Source: Planctomycetota bacterium (GTDB lineage: Bacteria > Planctomycetota > Planctomycetia > Pirellulales > Pirellulaceae). Taken from it: 64,000 nt of DNA. Below the pieces are notes generated by a model, which worked only from the letters and a program-made list of their open reading frames with translations, had not been told where the DNA came from and ran no database searches. The position numbers were made by a program, and so were the translations under genes. Shown here in pieces: positions 16,584-26,000 of the stretch (its first letter is position 1; each line of letters begins with the position of its first letter). The stretch is taken from contig JAJDEH010000348.1 in assembly GCA_029259935.1 (NCBI GenBank), positions 57,517 to 121,516 on the forward strand, given 5' to 3'.

Positions 16584-18290
16584 ATGACGAACAATGAGTC
16601 CCAACGGCCTCGCCGACGCTGGAATGGTTTGTTTCAGTTTCGAATTCGCTCGGTCATGATCTTGATTTTGATCGTGGCCCTGGCGATGGGGTGGTGGAAC
16701 CACAAGGTTCAGCATTACCGCAATCAGTCCCGGGCACTGAAGGAATTGCAAGGGTTCAGATTTCTTGGCACCGTGCCGGGAAATCCAAAGTGGCTGGCTA
16801 GGTTTCTAGAAAAAGACGAATTGCGCGAAGTCACGCAGCTCAGTTTCAACTCGAGCCGCGGGCTTCAGGATAACGATCTCGTCCATTTGCGCCGACTGCC
16901 CTACTTGTCCTTGCTTAGCCTGCACCGGACTGCCGTGACGAACGAAGGACTCGCACATTTGACCCCTTTGCAAGGTCTGAGCGTGCTGTCGCTCAATCAC
17001 ACGCCCATCGACGATGACGGACTTCAGCATCTAACACAATTGCAAAGCTTGCGGCGGCTGCAGATCAGCCACACCGGTGTCCAAGGTCCCGGCCTGATTC
17101 ACTTAACGGAGATGCCCAAGTTGGAAGAGTTGGAACTGGATGGGCTCAAGCTTGAGGACGAGCACATTCAGCATGTCGCGCGGATCAAGACCCTGCGCGT
17201 GCTGGCTCTGCGCAACGCAAAAATCTCGGAAGAGGGGCTGGCGAGTCTGTTGACGTTGCCGCATTTGGAACGGTTGTTTGTGTCGAGCAGCAGAATCTCC
17301 GACGTGCAACTTAGCGATCACCCCATGCTTGAAAAAGTGGTGATCCGTGGAATTGAGTTGCGGGACGTGCACGTCGAAAATCTTCCAAGCCTGGAGTCGC
17401 TTCGGTTGGTCAGCAACCGAGGTCGGCCGCGCAATCTGAACGTTACGCTCGTTAACCTGCCCGCGCTGACGCAGCTTGATCTGGAGCAGCATCGGCTAGA
17501 TCGGCTTGAGCTGCGCAACCTGGAGAGTCTTCCGTTTCTCGGCTTGAGCCAAAGCGCGGTCAGAGAAATCACGCTTCAGGACTTGCCGATGTTGTCGACG
17601 GTGGATTTAGGCCATGCAGCGATCGATGCGTCCGTGATGCGCGGTGTTGGTTCGGTTCCGTCCGTTACAACTCTGTTTTTGAGCGAAGCATTTCGATCCG
17701 AGATCGAGTGGGTCAGGAAAAAGCCGCATCCATTTCCGTACGACGTTGGCCGATTTCCACTGACCGAACGAGAACTTGAACCGGTTAAACAACTGACCAA
17801 TCTGCTGACGCTAGAGCTTCGCGGCACCGGCTTGAGTGACGATGCATTAGCACCGCTAGAAGACATGTCGCTTCAAAGTCTCTTACTACAAGACACCAAC
17901 TTCTCGGACGCCGGCATGCGACATCTGGCGACGTTGCGGAAGCTGAAACATTTGAACCTATCGAACACGGCGGTTGGAGACGTTGGCGTAAGAGAACTGT
18001 CGGAACTTCCGGATTTGAGTCATTTGATTCTTGATAGGACCCAGGTTTCGGATGCCAGCTTGGATAGCTTGGCAGACCTGGACAGCCTCTCCCATCTATT
18101 CGCTAATTCGACGAGCGTCACCGACAAGGGACTCGCCAGTCTGGATCGATACGAGAAGCTCAGCCACATCGCACTCCATAACACCCAAGTAACACTCGAT
18201 GGTTATAAAGAGTTCATCGAAGAAAACCCGCGAGTGACTCTGCAGCAACCGACGCACTTGGTATTCCGGCGAGGCGTCCTCAGCCGCTAG
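16584..18290 (+). CDS. Membrane-anchored leucine-rich-repeat protein
   Basis: A 568-residue protein with an N-terminal membrane anchor in the context FQFRIRSVMILILIVALAMG, a leader type common in planctomycetes. The rest is made of leucine-rich repeats of about 24 residues, in the form LxxLxxLxLxxTxVxDxGLxxL. They are regular in residues 85-240 and 430-545, with a more diverged block between. This is the cysteine-free, Thr-containing bacterial LRR type seen in many planctomycete paralogues and presumably forms a solenoid for protein binding. ATG 16584 is preferred over an upstream in-frame ATG at 16482 because the anchor directly follows. No enzymatic domain is fused to it. Confidence 0.8.
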   Translation: MTNNESQRPRRRWNGLFQFRIRSVMILILIVALAMGWWNHKVQHYRNQSRALKELQGFRFLGTVPGNPKWLARFLEKDELREVTQLSFNSSRGLQDNDLVHLRRLPYLSLLSLHRTAVTNEGLAHLTPLQGLSVLSLNHTPIDDDGLQHLTQLQSLRRLQISHTGVQGPGLIHLTEMPKLEELELDGLKLEDEHIQHVARIKTLRVLALRNAKISEEGLASLLTLPHLERLFVSSSRISDVQLSDHPMLEKVVIRGIELRDVHVENLPSLESLRLVSNRGRPRNLNVTLVNLPALTQLDLEQHRLDRLELRNLESLPFLGLSQSAVREITLQDLPMLSTVDLGHAAIDASVMRGVGSVPSVTTLFLSEAFRSEIEWVRKKPHPFPYDVGRFPLTERELEPVKQLTNLLTLELRGTGLSDDALAPLEDMSLQSLLLQDTNFSDAGMRHLATLRKLKHLNLSNTAVGDVGVRELSELPDLSHLILDRTQVSDASLDSLADLDSLSHLFANSTSVTDKGLASLDRYEKLSHIALHNTQVTLDGYKEFIEENPRVTLQQPTHLVFRRGVLSR

Positions 18291-18430
18291 TCTTCCACCG
18301 CCGTCCGGTCGAGTTGCCCTTCTGTCTATCGTCGCTGTCACGATCTAGAATCGCAGTTCACGCTATCGTGCCCAATGGCGCTACGCGGGTCGTTGAGGTT
18401 TTCAATCATCCGAACGTGCTACGAAATCCA

Positions 18431-19015
18431 ATGAACGTACAAGACTGTCCCTATTGCAAGATGCGCGTCGCGACAAAAGCGGACGGCCGGTGTCCAGGTT
18501 GTGGGGAGGTCATTCGCAGTATCGTACCCGCGGCTGAATCAGGATCCGACTTTTCGGATCGCCACGTTGACCTCGGAGATATTGAACCTAAAAAGAAATC
18601 GTCGAATCCCTATGCTTCCCCGGCGGTCGTCGACTCTGGAAGAGCCTACTCCATCCATCAAGAAAACACTGGGTTGATGCGGATTTTGTTTTCCTTTCAA
18701 GGTCGGATCCCACGGCGCGTCTATTGGTCTGTTTCCATACTCTCGACGGTCACCATCTATATGGCAGGCTTCGGCCTCGCCGTGATGTTCGGTGAAGACG
18801 CGTCGGTCACCAAAATGGGTGTCTTGGCGATGTACGTTCCAATGCTCTGGATCTCGCTTGCGATAACCGTGAAGCGGTGGCACGACCGAGGAAAATCGGG
18901 TTGGTGGATGTTCATTAGCATCATTCCCGTGATTGGCCCGCTTTGGCATTTCATCGAAACTGGATGCCTGCGTGGCGATACTGGCCCCAACCAATATGGA
19001 CCGGATCCCACATGA
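18431..19015 (+). CDS. Zinc-ribbon plus DUF805 membrane protein
   Basis: A 194-residue protein. Residues 4-26 are a small zinc ribbon (CPYCK and CPGCG). After a linker with SNPYASP comes a DUF805 domain: FSFQGRIPRRVYWSVSI starts it, three hydrophobic segments follow, and the family hallmark is KRWHDRGKSGWWMFIS. The Cys residues imply a cytoplasmic metal-binding head on an inner-membrane domain; its role is unknown in any bacterium I can name. ATG 18431 is preferred because the zinc ribbon begins right after it and the longer upstream frame shows no domain. The gene ends 43 bp before the next one, suggesting co-transcription. Confidence 0.78.
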   Translation: MNVQDCPYCKMRVATKADGRCPGCGEVIRSIVPAAESGSDFSDRHVDLGDIEPKKKSSNPYASPAVVDSGRAYSIHQENTGLMRILFSFQGRIPRRVYWSVSILSTVTIYMAGFGLAVMFGEDASVTKMGVLAMYVPMLWISLAITVKRWHDRGKSGWWMFISIIPVIGPLWHFIETGCLRGDTGPNQYGPDPT

Positions 19016-19058
19016 TAATTGCAATTCGAACTTCTTCATCAAAGAGACGAGACGTAAC

Positions 19059-20462
19059 ATGATTGGCGTTACCGTATTGCCAGAGTATATCCAGAGCGAA
19101 GGTGTGGAGCCCTTGCTGGACAATTTGATCCAGCGCGCCAACGTGACTGCCGTGGCAACGTCGCCGTATGTCATGGAAGTGGCGGATGAAGCGACCGGCG
19201 CACGCGAACCTCCCATCGATGCCGGAGCGGGAGCGGTACGACTGCTCGATCGTCCGCTGTGGGGCGAGCGCGAACTGTGGGTCAAAACGGCGCCAAGTTT
19301 CGTGGCCGATACCAAGCTGTATGAAGGGCTCCGTTATCAACCGCCACCGCCGACCGAATTGACCGAACAGCATGGGGCCGTCATACAGCAGTTCATCGAC
19401 GCGGCCCACCAGCGCGGGCTGGAAGTCTATTTCCAAGTTCAAGCGGCGATTCCGCCCGGATACCGAGTGCAATTCGGCGGACCCGTCGACGACGACGCGC
19501 CCCGCATGCCAGACGGCAGTATCCCCACGCGGCGTGTTGATAAGAACGGCAGTCTTGCCAGCCCTCATATCTTGGCCTACCAACAAGCGCTCATCCGCGA
19601 TTTGTGCCGCGCGTATCCAGGCATCGACGCGATTCGATTCGACTGGCCCGAGTATCCTCCTTATTTGCTGGACTGCGTCTTTCTGGATTTTAGCGATCAC
19701 GCGCGGCGGGCGGCCGAGCGATTGGGATTCGACTTCGAGGCAATTCATCGCGATACCGCCAAGCTGTACGAGTTTCTGCACGGCGGCCTCACGAACGAAC
19801 AACTTCTAGCGCAAGCCAAATCACCCCCCTCGTTCGCTCAGTGGATGGAGATTGTCAAGCAACAGTTTCCCGGCGCTGCCGAACTGCCGCGGTTCAAATC
19901 GGAGCTGTCCGCCGAGTTCCTCGCGGGACTGCGACCGGTGCTGACCGAGGCGGGTGGAGGAAAAGTGAAAATGGCCCCCAGCGCGTTTCCGCCGCCGTGG
20001 TCGGATGTTTCCGGAATGGACTTCGCCAAGGCGGCTCCGTTTTGTGACGAGATCAGCGTCAAGCTGTACGGCATGCACTGGGCAATGATGCTGCGTTTCT
20101 ATGGCGATCAACTGCGCGAGACGAATCCCAACTTGTCGGCCGAGGCGTTGGCCCGTGTGTTGGTCGGTCTGTTGGGAATTGCCGACGACGAAGGACTGCC
20201 AAGCTTGGACGACTACCAGTATCCTTCTCCAGACGAACCGCATCCAATGGGCCGCGAAGCGCAAATCGCCAAGATCCGTGATGCGCAACAGCGAGCCGGC
20301 GACACACCGATTCATGTGTTGGCCCACGGCTACGGTCCGTTGGCCGACTTCCAACAGCGAATCCAAGTTGCCCACGCGGCCAGCCCCCACGGTTTTTGGG
20401 TCAACCGCTACGGCTATCTGACGGACGAGAAGCTGGATGCGATCGGAAAGGCGGCAAGTTAG
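19059..20462 (+). CDS. Putative cytoplasmic TIM-barrel protein, glycosidase-like
   Basis: A 467-residue protein without a signal peptide. The pattern VTVLPEYIQSEGVEPLLDNL, then HQRGLEVYFQVQAAIPPGY, then PGIDAIRFDWPEYPPYL and FCDEISVKLYGMHWAMML suggests a (beta/alpha)8 barrel of the family-10/alpha-amylase-like putative glycosidase class. Asp and Glu in IRFDWPEY are at the strand end where such enzymes carry catalytic acids. ATG 19059 is chosen because the protein reads as a natural start there; an in-frame ATG at 18933 lies inside the previous gene. It probably shares a transcript with the DUF805 gene. The substrate is not predictable and it could be an isomerase or epimerase of similar fold. 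Confidence 0.62.
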   Translation: MIGVTVLPEYIQSEGVEPLLDNLIQRANVTAVATSPYVMEVADEATGAREPPIDAGAGAVRLLDRPLWGERELWVKTAPSFVADTKLYEGLRYQPPPPTELTEQHGAVIQQFIDAAHQRGLEVYFQVQAAIPPGYRVQFGGPVDDDAPRMPDGSIPTRRVDKNGSLASPHILAYQQALIRDLCRAYPGIDAIRFDWPEYPPYLLDCVFLDFSDHARRAAERLGFDFEAIHRDTAKLYEFLHGGLTNEQLLAQAKSPPSFAQWMEIVKQQFPGAAELPRFKSELSAEFLAGLRPVLTEAGGGKVKMAPSAFPPPWSDVSGMDFAKAAPFCDEISVKLYGMHWAMMLRFYGDQLRETNPNLSAEALARVLVGLLGIADDEGLPSLDDYQYPSPDEPHPMGREAQIAKIRDAQQRAGDTPIHVLAHGYGPLADFQQRIQVAHAASPHGFWVNRYGYLTDEKLDAIGKAAS

Positions 20463-20537
20463 CATGCCTGAAGTATGTCTGCTAAACTCAGCACCGTGAT
20501 TTCGATATGAGCGGGCGCTGTTGGTAACCGGGAGGGC

Positions 20538-21125
20538 ATGATGGGCCGAATAGTTTTTAGAATCGCCTTGGCGGGCTTCGTGTTGTTTGGCGGCCTGGTG
20601 TATGCGGGTTGGCGTCATTTGCGGGCAAGTTGGGGAGCACCGTCGGAGCCGACCATTGTCAACTTGCAAGACATGAACCCCGGCGAAGGTGTCGAATCCA
20701 TTTATCTCGACTTGGAAGGCTACCATCCGTTGGTCGAAAAGGCCGCGGAGAGCGAGTCGAGCATCTACGTTCCCTTGGCACCGCTGCCCGAGGACGGCGT
20801 ACCGACAAGGCCAGGCACCTTGAAGGCTTTGGCTGACCAAACGCGCTACTTGGCCGCCCTGCCGAGGGACACTTCGCTGACGCATATCGATCAGTTGCTG
20901 GCCGAGGGAACTGGCGTCGTGCGGGGACCCGCCGAGGAGATCTGCCCGGACAACACGAAGAGAGACCTGGAAGAGGAACTCGGCTTTGCAATCGACGGCA
21001 TTCCCGTGGTTGGGATGGGACAAACGCCGGCCACGATGTTGGGCGGCTTGGCGATGATGATCGGGGGCGTCGTCGGCTTTTTGGCCACCGGCTATGTTAC
21101 GATGAAGCCCTACTTCGCGGACTGA
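20538..21125 (+). CDS. Small membrane protein of unknown function
   Basis: A 195-residue protein with a hydrophobic segment at residues 6-24 (FRIALAGFVLFGGLVYAG) and a second near the C-terminus (LGGLAMMIGGVVGFLATGY), with a soluble acidic domain of about 120 residues between. A GGGAGGG site lies just before the ATG pair at 20538 and 20541, so either may initiate. I recognise no family. The topology would place the middle domain on one side of the membrane with both ends anchored. It stands 75 bp after the TIM-barrel gene on the same strand and may belong to the same transcript. Confidence 0.6.
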   Translation: MMGRIVFRIALAGFVLFGGLVYAGWRHLRASWGAPSEPTIVNLQDMNPGEGVESIYLDLEGYHPLVEKAAESESSIYVPLAPLPEDGVPTRPGTLKALADQTRYLAALPRDTSLTHIDQLLAEGTGVVRGPAEEICPDNTKRDLEEELGFAIDGIPVVGMGQTPATMLGGLAMMIGGVVGFLATGYVTMKPYFAD

Positions 21126-21268
21126 TGCTGACCGCGCGGACCACGCCGTGGGAAAGTCGATGTCAGTCGATGAGCGCTTGTTCCTACTGCTCGCGGAAAT
21201 GGAACGCGAGTTTTCCCGCCAGGTGGGAACTCGACGAGGCGCGGCGAAAGGTGGCATCGTGGATAGGT

Positions 21269-21874
21269 TCATGCCTCGATCTCTTCGAGCCAGGATTCCC
21301 GAATCCGTTCCAGTTTCCGTCGCACGCTACGGCTGGTGATTCCTAATTTCTTGGCAATCTCTTCGTTGTTAAGGCCGTCCATTTTCCAATGGGCGATCCG
21401 CTGCAATCCCTCGTCCAACTTGGTCATCAGTCGTTGATGCTCTTCGGTCAATTGGGCCAACACTTCGGGGGTCGGCTCGGAGTCGATGAGATGATCATGA
21501 CGCGACGAAGAGTCGTCCCGGTGGAGTACGGAATCGCCACGGACATTCCCGCCACCACGCTTTTGGTTCCCATCCCGCCGTTGCTGGTCAATGACGCGGT
21601 TGGTTGTAATCACCACCAACAATCGCCACAGGTCATCGCGGTCGGTCAGTTTTTCGAATTGCCCCTGCGCGGCACCACCGCACAACCGCCGAAAGACGCT
21701 CAGCGCCACATCCTCTTCGTCGGCAACGCGACGCGGAGCGCTGCCCAGCTTGGTTCGTGCCAGACTCACGAGCTTGTGAAAATACCGATCCCACAGCCGG
21801 CGAGCCGCCTCGTCATCACCGTGACGAAGGTCGCCAATCCAGCGGGTAACCGATTGATCACCTGGTTCTTTCAT
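21269..21874 (-). CDS. ECF-like RNA polymerase sigma factor
   Basis: A 201-residue sigma factor of the planctomycete ECF-like type. Region 2 is seen as RYFHKLVSLARTKLGSAPRR, then DEEDVALSVFRRL and WRLLVVITTNRVIDQQRR. Region 4 is an HTH near residues 165-190 (NNEEIAKKLGITSRSVRRKL). Start ATG 21874 is preferred over the open frame to 22198 because family members begin with a short acidic stretch before WxxxLRxGDxxAARxLWxRY; the upstream extension comes from repeat DNA. Such factors often sit beside a Ser/Thr kinase or a secreted multidomain protein. Here a kinase is absent and the nearest large gene is the GH144-like protein at 23-27 kb. Confidence 0.87.
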   Translation of the reverse strand: MKEPGDQSVTRWIGDLRHGDDEAARRLWDRYFHKLVSLARTKLGSAPRRVADEEDVALSVFRRLCGGAAQGQFEKLTDRDDLWRLLVVITTNRVIDQQRRDGNQKRGGGNVRGDSVLHRDDSSSRHDHLIDSEPTPEVLAQLTEEHQRLMTKLDEGLQRIAHWKMDGLNNEEIAKKLGITSRSVRRKLERIRESWLEEIEA

Positions 21875-21991
21875 TGAGCGAGACCGCGGAAAAAAAAGTT
21901 GTCTTTCAGGGAACGACGAGAAGGCACACTTTTTGGGCTTGTCGCACTCCGTTCGCACTGGCGAGCGAACCGCGCAAAGGCGCCTCAGCCC

Positions 21992-22135
21992 CAAAGCCGG
22001 GGCACTCCCCAAAGTGTAACACACTCGATTTCGCCATGTAGTCAGTTGTTCGTTCATGCCAGTTCGCCTAACACCCCGACCAAGTGTTCCCAAGTCCCTT
22101 TCGCAAAGCGGGGCACTTCGCCAGGTGTAACATAC
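21992..22135. repeat. Two imperfect direct repeats of about 33 bp
   Basis: Units 21992-22024 and 22104-22135 share the pattern CAAAGC-GGGGCACT, then AGTGTAACA or GGTGTAACA. They lie 112 bp apart in front of the sigma-factor gene and, when read on the minus strand, give the repeated peptide RVCYT in the spurious N-terminal extension. They could be sites for a regulator or copies of a dispersed repeat. Confidence 0.5.
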
Positions 22136-22518
22136 GCGTGACTGCCCAAATGAGATCGTGTAGTGATTCATGTTTCTGCCCAAAGAAAGACTCGCCAAGG
22201 AGTTAACGCGACACCGCGTTCGTTCCGTCGTAGTGAATCACTGTCAAAACGTTTGCAATCTTGCAACCGTTCCAACCGCGTCGGCGCGCATCGGTAGCGC
22301 GCGGTTTCCCGAGCGGCGGTTTCAACAAGTGATCCACTGCCAATCGCGAGGCGGTGAAACTTCAACAGCCCCAGCGATCGCCAAAAATAGAGATCGCTAG
22401 CCGCCCCACTTCCTTCATTATACAAACGCGAACCACATTGCGGCTAGTGCTTGATTTTTACGCAACGGCACAACGTCGTTTGGATGTCGGACCGACGTTC
22501 CGGTTTGGGAAGATTTCT

Positions 22519-22620
22519 GTTGGCCAACGGCCATGCTCACCGTAGCCTAGGGCAACGCCGACAACGCCCTAGGAAGGGTTGGCCAAGGGCTCGTCGTTTG
22601 GCTGAAGGCCATATTCACCT
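22519..22620. repeat. REP-like palindrome cluster before a transposase remnant
   Basis: A perfect 8-bp inverted repeat CCTAGGGC/GCCCTAGG (22546-22573, 12-base loop) is flanked by two imperfect direct copies of a TTGGC..A.GGCCAT..TCACC phrase (about 22519-22541 and 22597-22620). Such arrangements typify REP sequences mobilised by REP-associated tyrosine transposases, and the remnant of one follows at 22652. Confidence 0.5.
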
Positions 22621-22651
22621 CAATGCGCCGGCTGCCACCGAAAAATAATCG

Positions 22652-23008
22652 ATGCCGCAGTCCCTTACCAAACTATACGCTCATTTGATCTTCCGTACGA
22701 AGAACCGCGAGCCGTTCTTGGCCGATCCGATCCGGCCAAGGTTCCACGGCTATCTCGCGACCGCAATGCGCGATCTGGATGACGTTACCACAAGTGCATG
22801 CAAATCTTCCCATGAGCTATCGTGTTGGAGTAAGCCAAATCTCGGTCGATGCGGATGCCAACTCACTGGGAAGCGGATGCTTCTCAGTGTACGGTTGTCT
22901 GCCGTGGAGAAGCAAACGAGCCCAACGCGGTACTCCGGCCTTCACAAGCGTTGCAAGTCGGACGAGTTCACGGCATTTTTGCCCGTTACGATGGACGAAT
23001 ATGAGTGA
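22652..23008 (+). pseudogene. Decayed REP-associated tyrosine transposase (RAYT, IS200-like)
   Basis: The first 45 codons match the start of IS200-like REP-associated transposases: MPQSLTKLYAHLIFRTKNRE, then PFLADP and a GYLA helix. After about residue 46 the similarity stops; the expected HUH metal-binding motif (usually in a DHVHVL context) and the catalytic Tyr are missing, and the remaining frame has no family character. A strong hairpin (11-bp stem, 22864-22889) lies in the replaced part. The full-length family is about 150-200 residues, so this 118-codon frame is a truncated or rearranged remnant. REP-like palindromes lie just upstream, consistent with a former RAYT/REP unit. Confidence 0.6.
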
Positions 23009-23019
23009 GAGCTTTACTC

Positions 23020-26000
23020 CTATCCTGCGTGGCGCCGCACTCCAATGTCCAGCCGGCCATTCATCAGGCCGTGCGACTGAATGTCATCGAGACCGAGCAG
23101 GTGTCCTAGCTCGTGCGTGACCACGGTCAACAGGTCCATTAGTCCGATTGCGGCACTGTCGCCAACCGCCACTAGATTATCGCCACCGATCGAGGAGAAT
23201 TCGTTATCTTCGTAGGGCGTCGGATCGGCGAACCACCCATATCCGGCGGCATTGACGTCCACGGTTACCACGCCACCCGTCGTCTGGCCCAGACGCGCGC
23301 CCACAAGATCGGCGATCCGCAGGTCAGCCCGATCGAGTATGGCTCTTTGCTGATCATTCAGTCCCGTGTCGGCTAGCAACTCGGTCGCCGCGATAAATAT
23401 TGGCCTGAGTACATCGAACGGCAGCGGCGAGTAACTTTGGCTAGGAATCTGGCCCGCGGCCGCGCGCAACGTCACCGGAACTGGCCAATTGCCGATGATC
23501 GGCGCATCTCCAGGAATACCGAATCGGAAAGCGACGTCTCCGCCATCGAAGCCACCGCTGCCATTGGCGTCTTGATAGAACAGATTTCCCCGATGTACGC
23601 CAATTTCATCGGTTCCATCGCCGTTCCAATCACCGATGATCGGTGTATCGCCGGGATTGCCGAATCGGAAAGCGACGTCTCCGCCATCGAAGCCACCGCT
23701 GCCATTGGCGTCTTGATAGAACAGATTTCCCCGATGTACGCCAATTTCATCGGTGCCGTCGCCGTTCCAATCACCGATGATCGGCGTGTCGCCGGGATTA
23801 CCGAAACGGAAGACCGAGTCGCTTCCCTCAAAGGCACCGCTGCCGTTGGAATCGAGGTAGAACAGATTTCCCCGATGCACGCCGATGTCATCGGTTCCGT
23901 CGCCGTTCCAGTCACCGACCGTGGGCTGGTCGCCCGCAATGCCAAACCGTTTGGCGACGTCGCCCGCATCCCACCTTCCACTGCCGTTGTAATCCAGGAA
24001 GAACCACAAGGCACCGTCCGCCACGCGGGCGACTCCGACTTCGTCGAAACCATCGCCTTGCCAATCCCCGGCAAGCGGGATGTCGCCGGCAATTCCGAAG
24101 ACGTCGACGTCGTCACCGCCGGACAGTCCGTTCCAAACGCCGTCGGCCGTCACATCTTTGAAGAAGAAGCGGTCGCGATGGACGCCGATGGCATCGTTGG
24201 CCGAGAACAGGGATTGCAAGGCTGCATTGATCTGGCTGTTCCTTTGGATCGTCTCCCACACGAAACCTGATCGATAATTTTCAATCGCCATCAACATGGG
24301 TCCGTTGTCGATGCCGAAGACGGCCCGGTTGTACCAAGGCCCTGAGCAATCCGGCGGATCCAAGCTGAACGCGTCGCCGAATCCGATTCGATAATTCCAC
24401 GACTCGGTGTCCGCGAAGAAGTGCTGCAGGGCGGAGATAGCGATCTGCGGTTCAAACATGATGGCACTGGCCGCTCCGTACGGCGCGATCGTGCCGTCAT
24501 GCTCCGGCTCGGTTCTCGGATCCGTGGGCAGCGCCCCATAGGCGTGGTAGTTGCCGTCGGGGCCGTCAGACGCTGTAAATCCAAAGCTATTAGCGCCGTA
24601 CGTTGCATAGTCGTCGTCGTTATCGCACACCTGGCCGTCGGCGTGTTCAATCGCGAACTGCTGGTTCGCCAGTGTTGCTTGAACGGAGTTTTGCCACCAG
24701 TCGACAGCAATCGGGCCTCCCGGTGGTGGTTGGTCTTGTCCAAGGTTTTGAAATTGGATCCATAAATGAGCGAAGAAATAAGTGAAATACGAACCGTTGA
24801 AGCTGTGGATGATGCCGCGGTCCGGATCCACGTTCCTTTCCCAAGCGTAGAACACTTCCTTGCTCACGGGATGCGTTGGCGATCCGATGGCCAGAATGTT
24901 GATGAGCATGACTTCGTCGGTCGAGTAGTCCCACTGCAAGGGGCGGCCGTCGGCGAAATTGCTGAAGTACCCCCCGCCCGGCGCCTCGATTTCGAACTTA
25001 TTGGGCACATGAACCGGGCTCCAAGCTTGGAAAAAACGATTGCTGCCGAGAGCCGTGGGATTGATGGCGGAATCCAGCATCCAATCCCATTCAACGCGGT
25101 GGTAGAGTTCATCCACAAGCGAGATGATGTTTTGGATTGCGGTATCCGTTTCGGCGTCAATTTCTCCTAGCAACTGGCTGAAGTGCTCCTTCGCAGTTAG
25201 TGCCCCCATCAGCAATATCGCGGTGTCAACGGACGAGAGTTCACTGCCCGGATCTTTTCTCTTTCCATCGGTACCGAGAAAATGGTAGTAGAGTCCTTTG
25301 TAACCGTTCGTGTCCGCGATCGTGTCTTGAACCGTATCGTTGGCGGTCTGGCCGTTGCGAAGCGTGGCCAGAGTCCGCGCGATCATATCGATCGCCTCCC
25401 GGTCGCCGATCCAGCCCCGTTGTGCGCCAATGGAAAGCGCGGTTAGCCCAAACCCGGTGGCGGCAATGCTCATCAGATCGGGAAACTCGGACCGGTCCTG
25501 AAACAAGCCGGTCGTGGGTTCATACCAGTCAAGGAAATAGGAGAACGCTCGCCGGCTGACCAAGTCGAGAAACGCATCGTTGGAGTTCCGCGCGGGATCG
25601 AAGGCAGCGTCATCGGCGTCCACGAATTTGATATTGTCGATATAGAAAGTCCCCGTGGGAGCGTTGAAGAAGCTCTCCACGACGAACACCAAAAACTTCA
25701 TGTTGCGGGGGTCGGGAGCATCTTGGTTGTACGACCAGAAGTCTCCGTTCAGAACATCCGCGTCAAGGACCACCTTTTGCCACTGCGTGTTGCTGTCATC
25801 GATGGTGATATAACGGTAGGCCGTCTTCTCGAACTGGTCGGCGGTGTCCTTAAGCTCGACTTTCACGTTATGAATGTTTTGCGTTAGGCCGCTTCCACGA
25901 ACCCAGAAGTGGATTTGTTCGAAGTCCTTGTCTTCGGTGGAAGCTCCAAAAACATCGGTGAAGTCAATCGATTCCGGAGCACTGCAGCGGTCGGGGGGAC

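Larger units (their letters stand above)
21875..22651. other. Repeat-rich intergenic region upstream of the sigma factor
   Basis: This 777-bp region holds two imperfect direct repeats (21992-22135), a REP-like palindrome cluster (22519-22620), and presumably the sigma-factor promoter. No protein gene is convincing. Short open frames here are continuations of repeats. Confidence 0.5.

Noticed and set aside
19821..21272. 483-codon open frame on the minus strand
   Set aside because: It lies antisense to the TIM-barrel and small membrane protein genes, spans their boundary, and reads as low-information Arg/Gln-rich sequence; typical GC-rich shadow.
21875..22198. N-terminal extension of the sigma factor
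   Set aside because: The extra 108 residues derive from direct-repeat DNA and are not typical of the family; ATG 21874 fits the conserved start.
22858..22896. Possible group II intron domain V in the RAYT remnant
   Set aside because: The hairpin ends in a TACGGTTG-like tail, but the catalytic AGC triad, the two-base bulge and the GAAA-type tetraloop are absent, and no intron-encoded reverse transcriptase is near.
23437..24270. 277-codon plus-strand frame with internal repeats
   Set aside because: The repeats are the reverse image of the 141-bp FG-GAP-like units; the minus strand encodes the recognisable domain.
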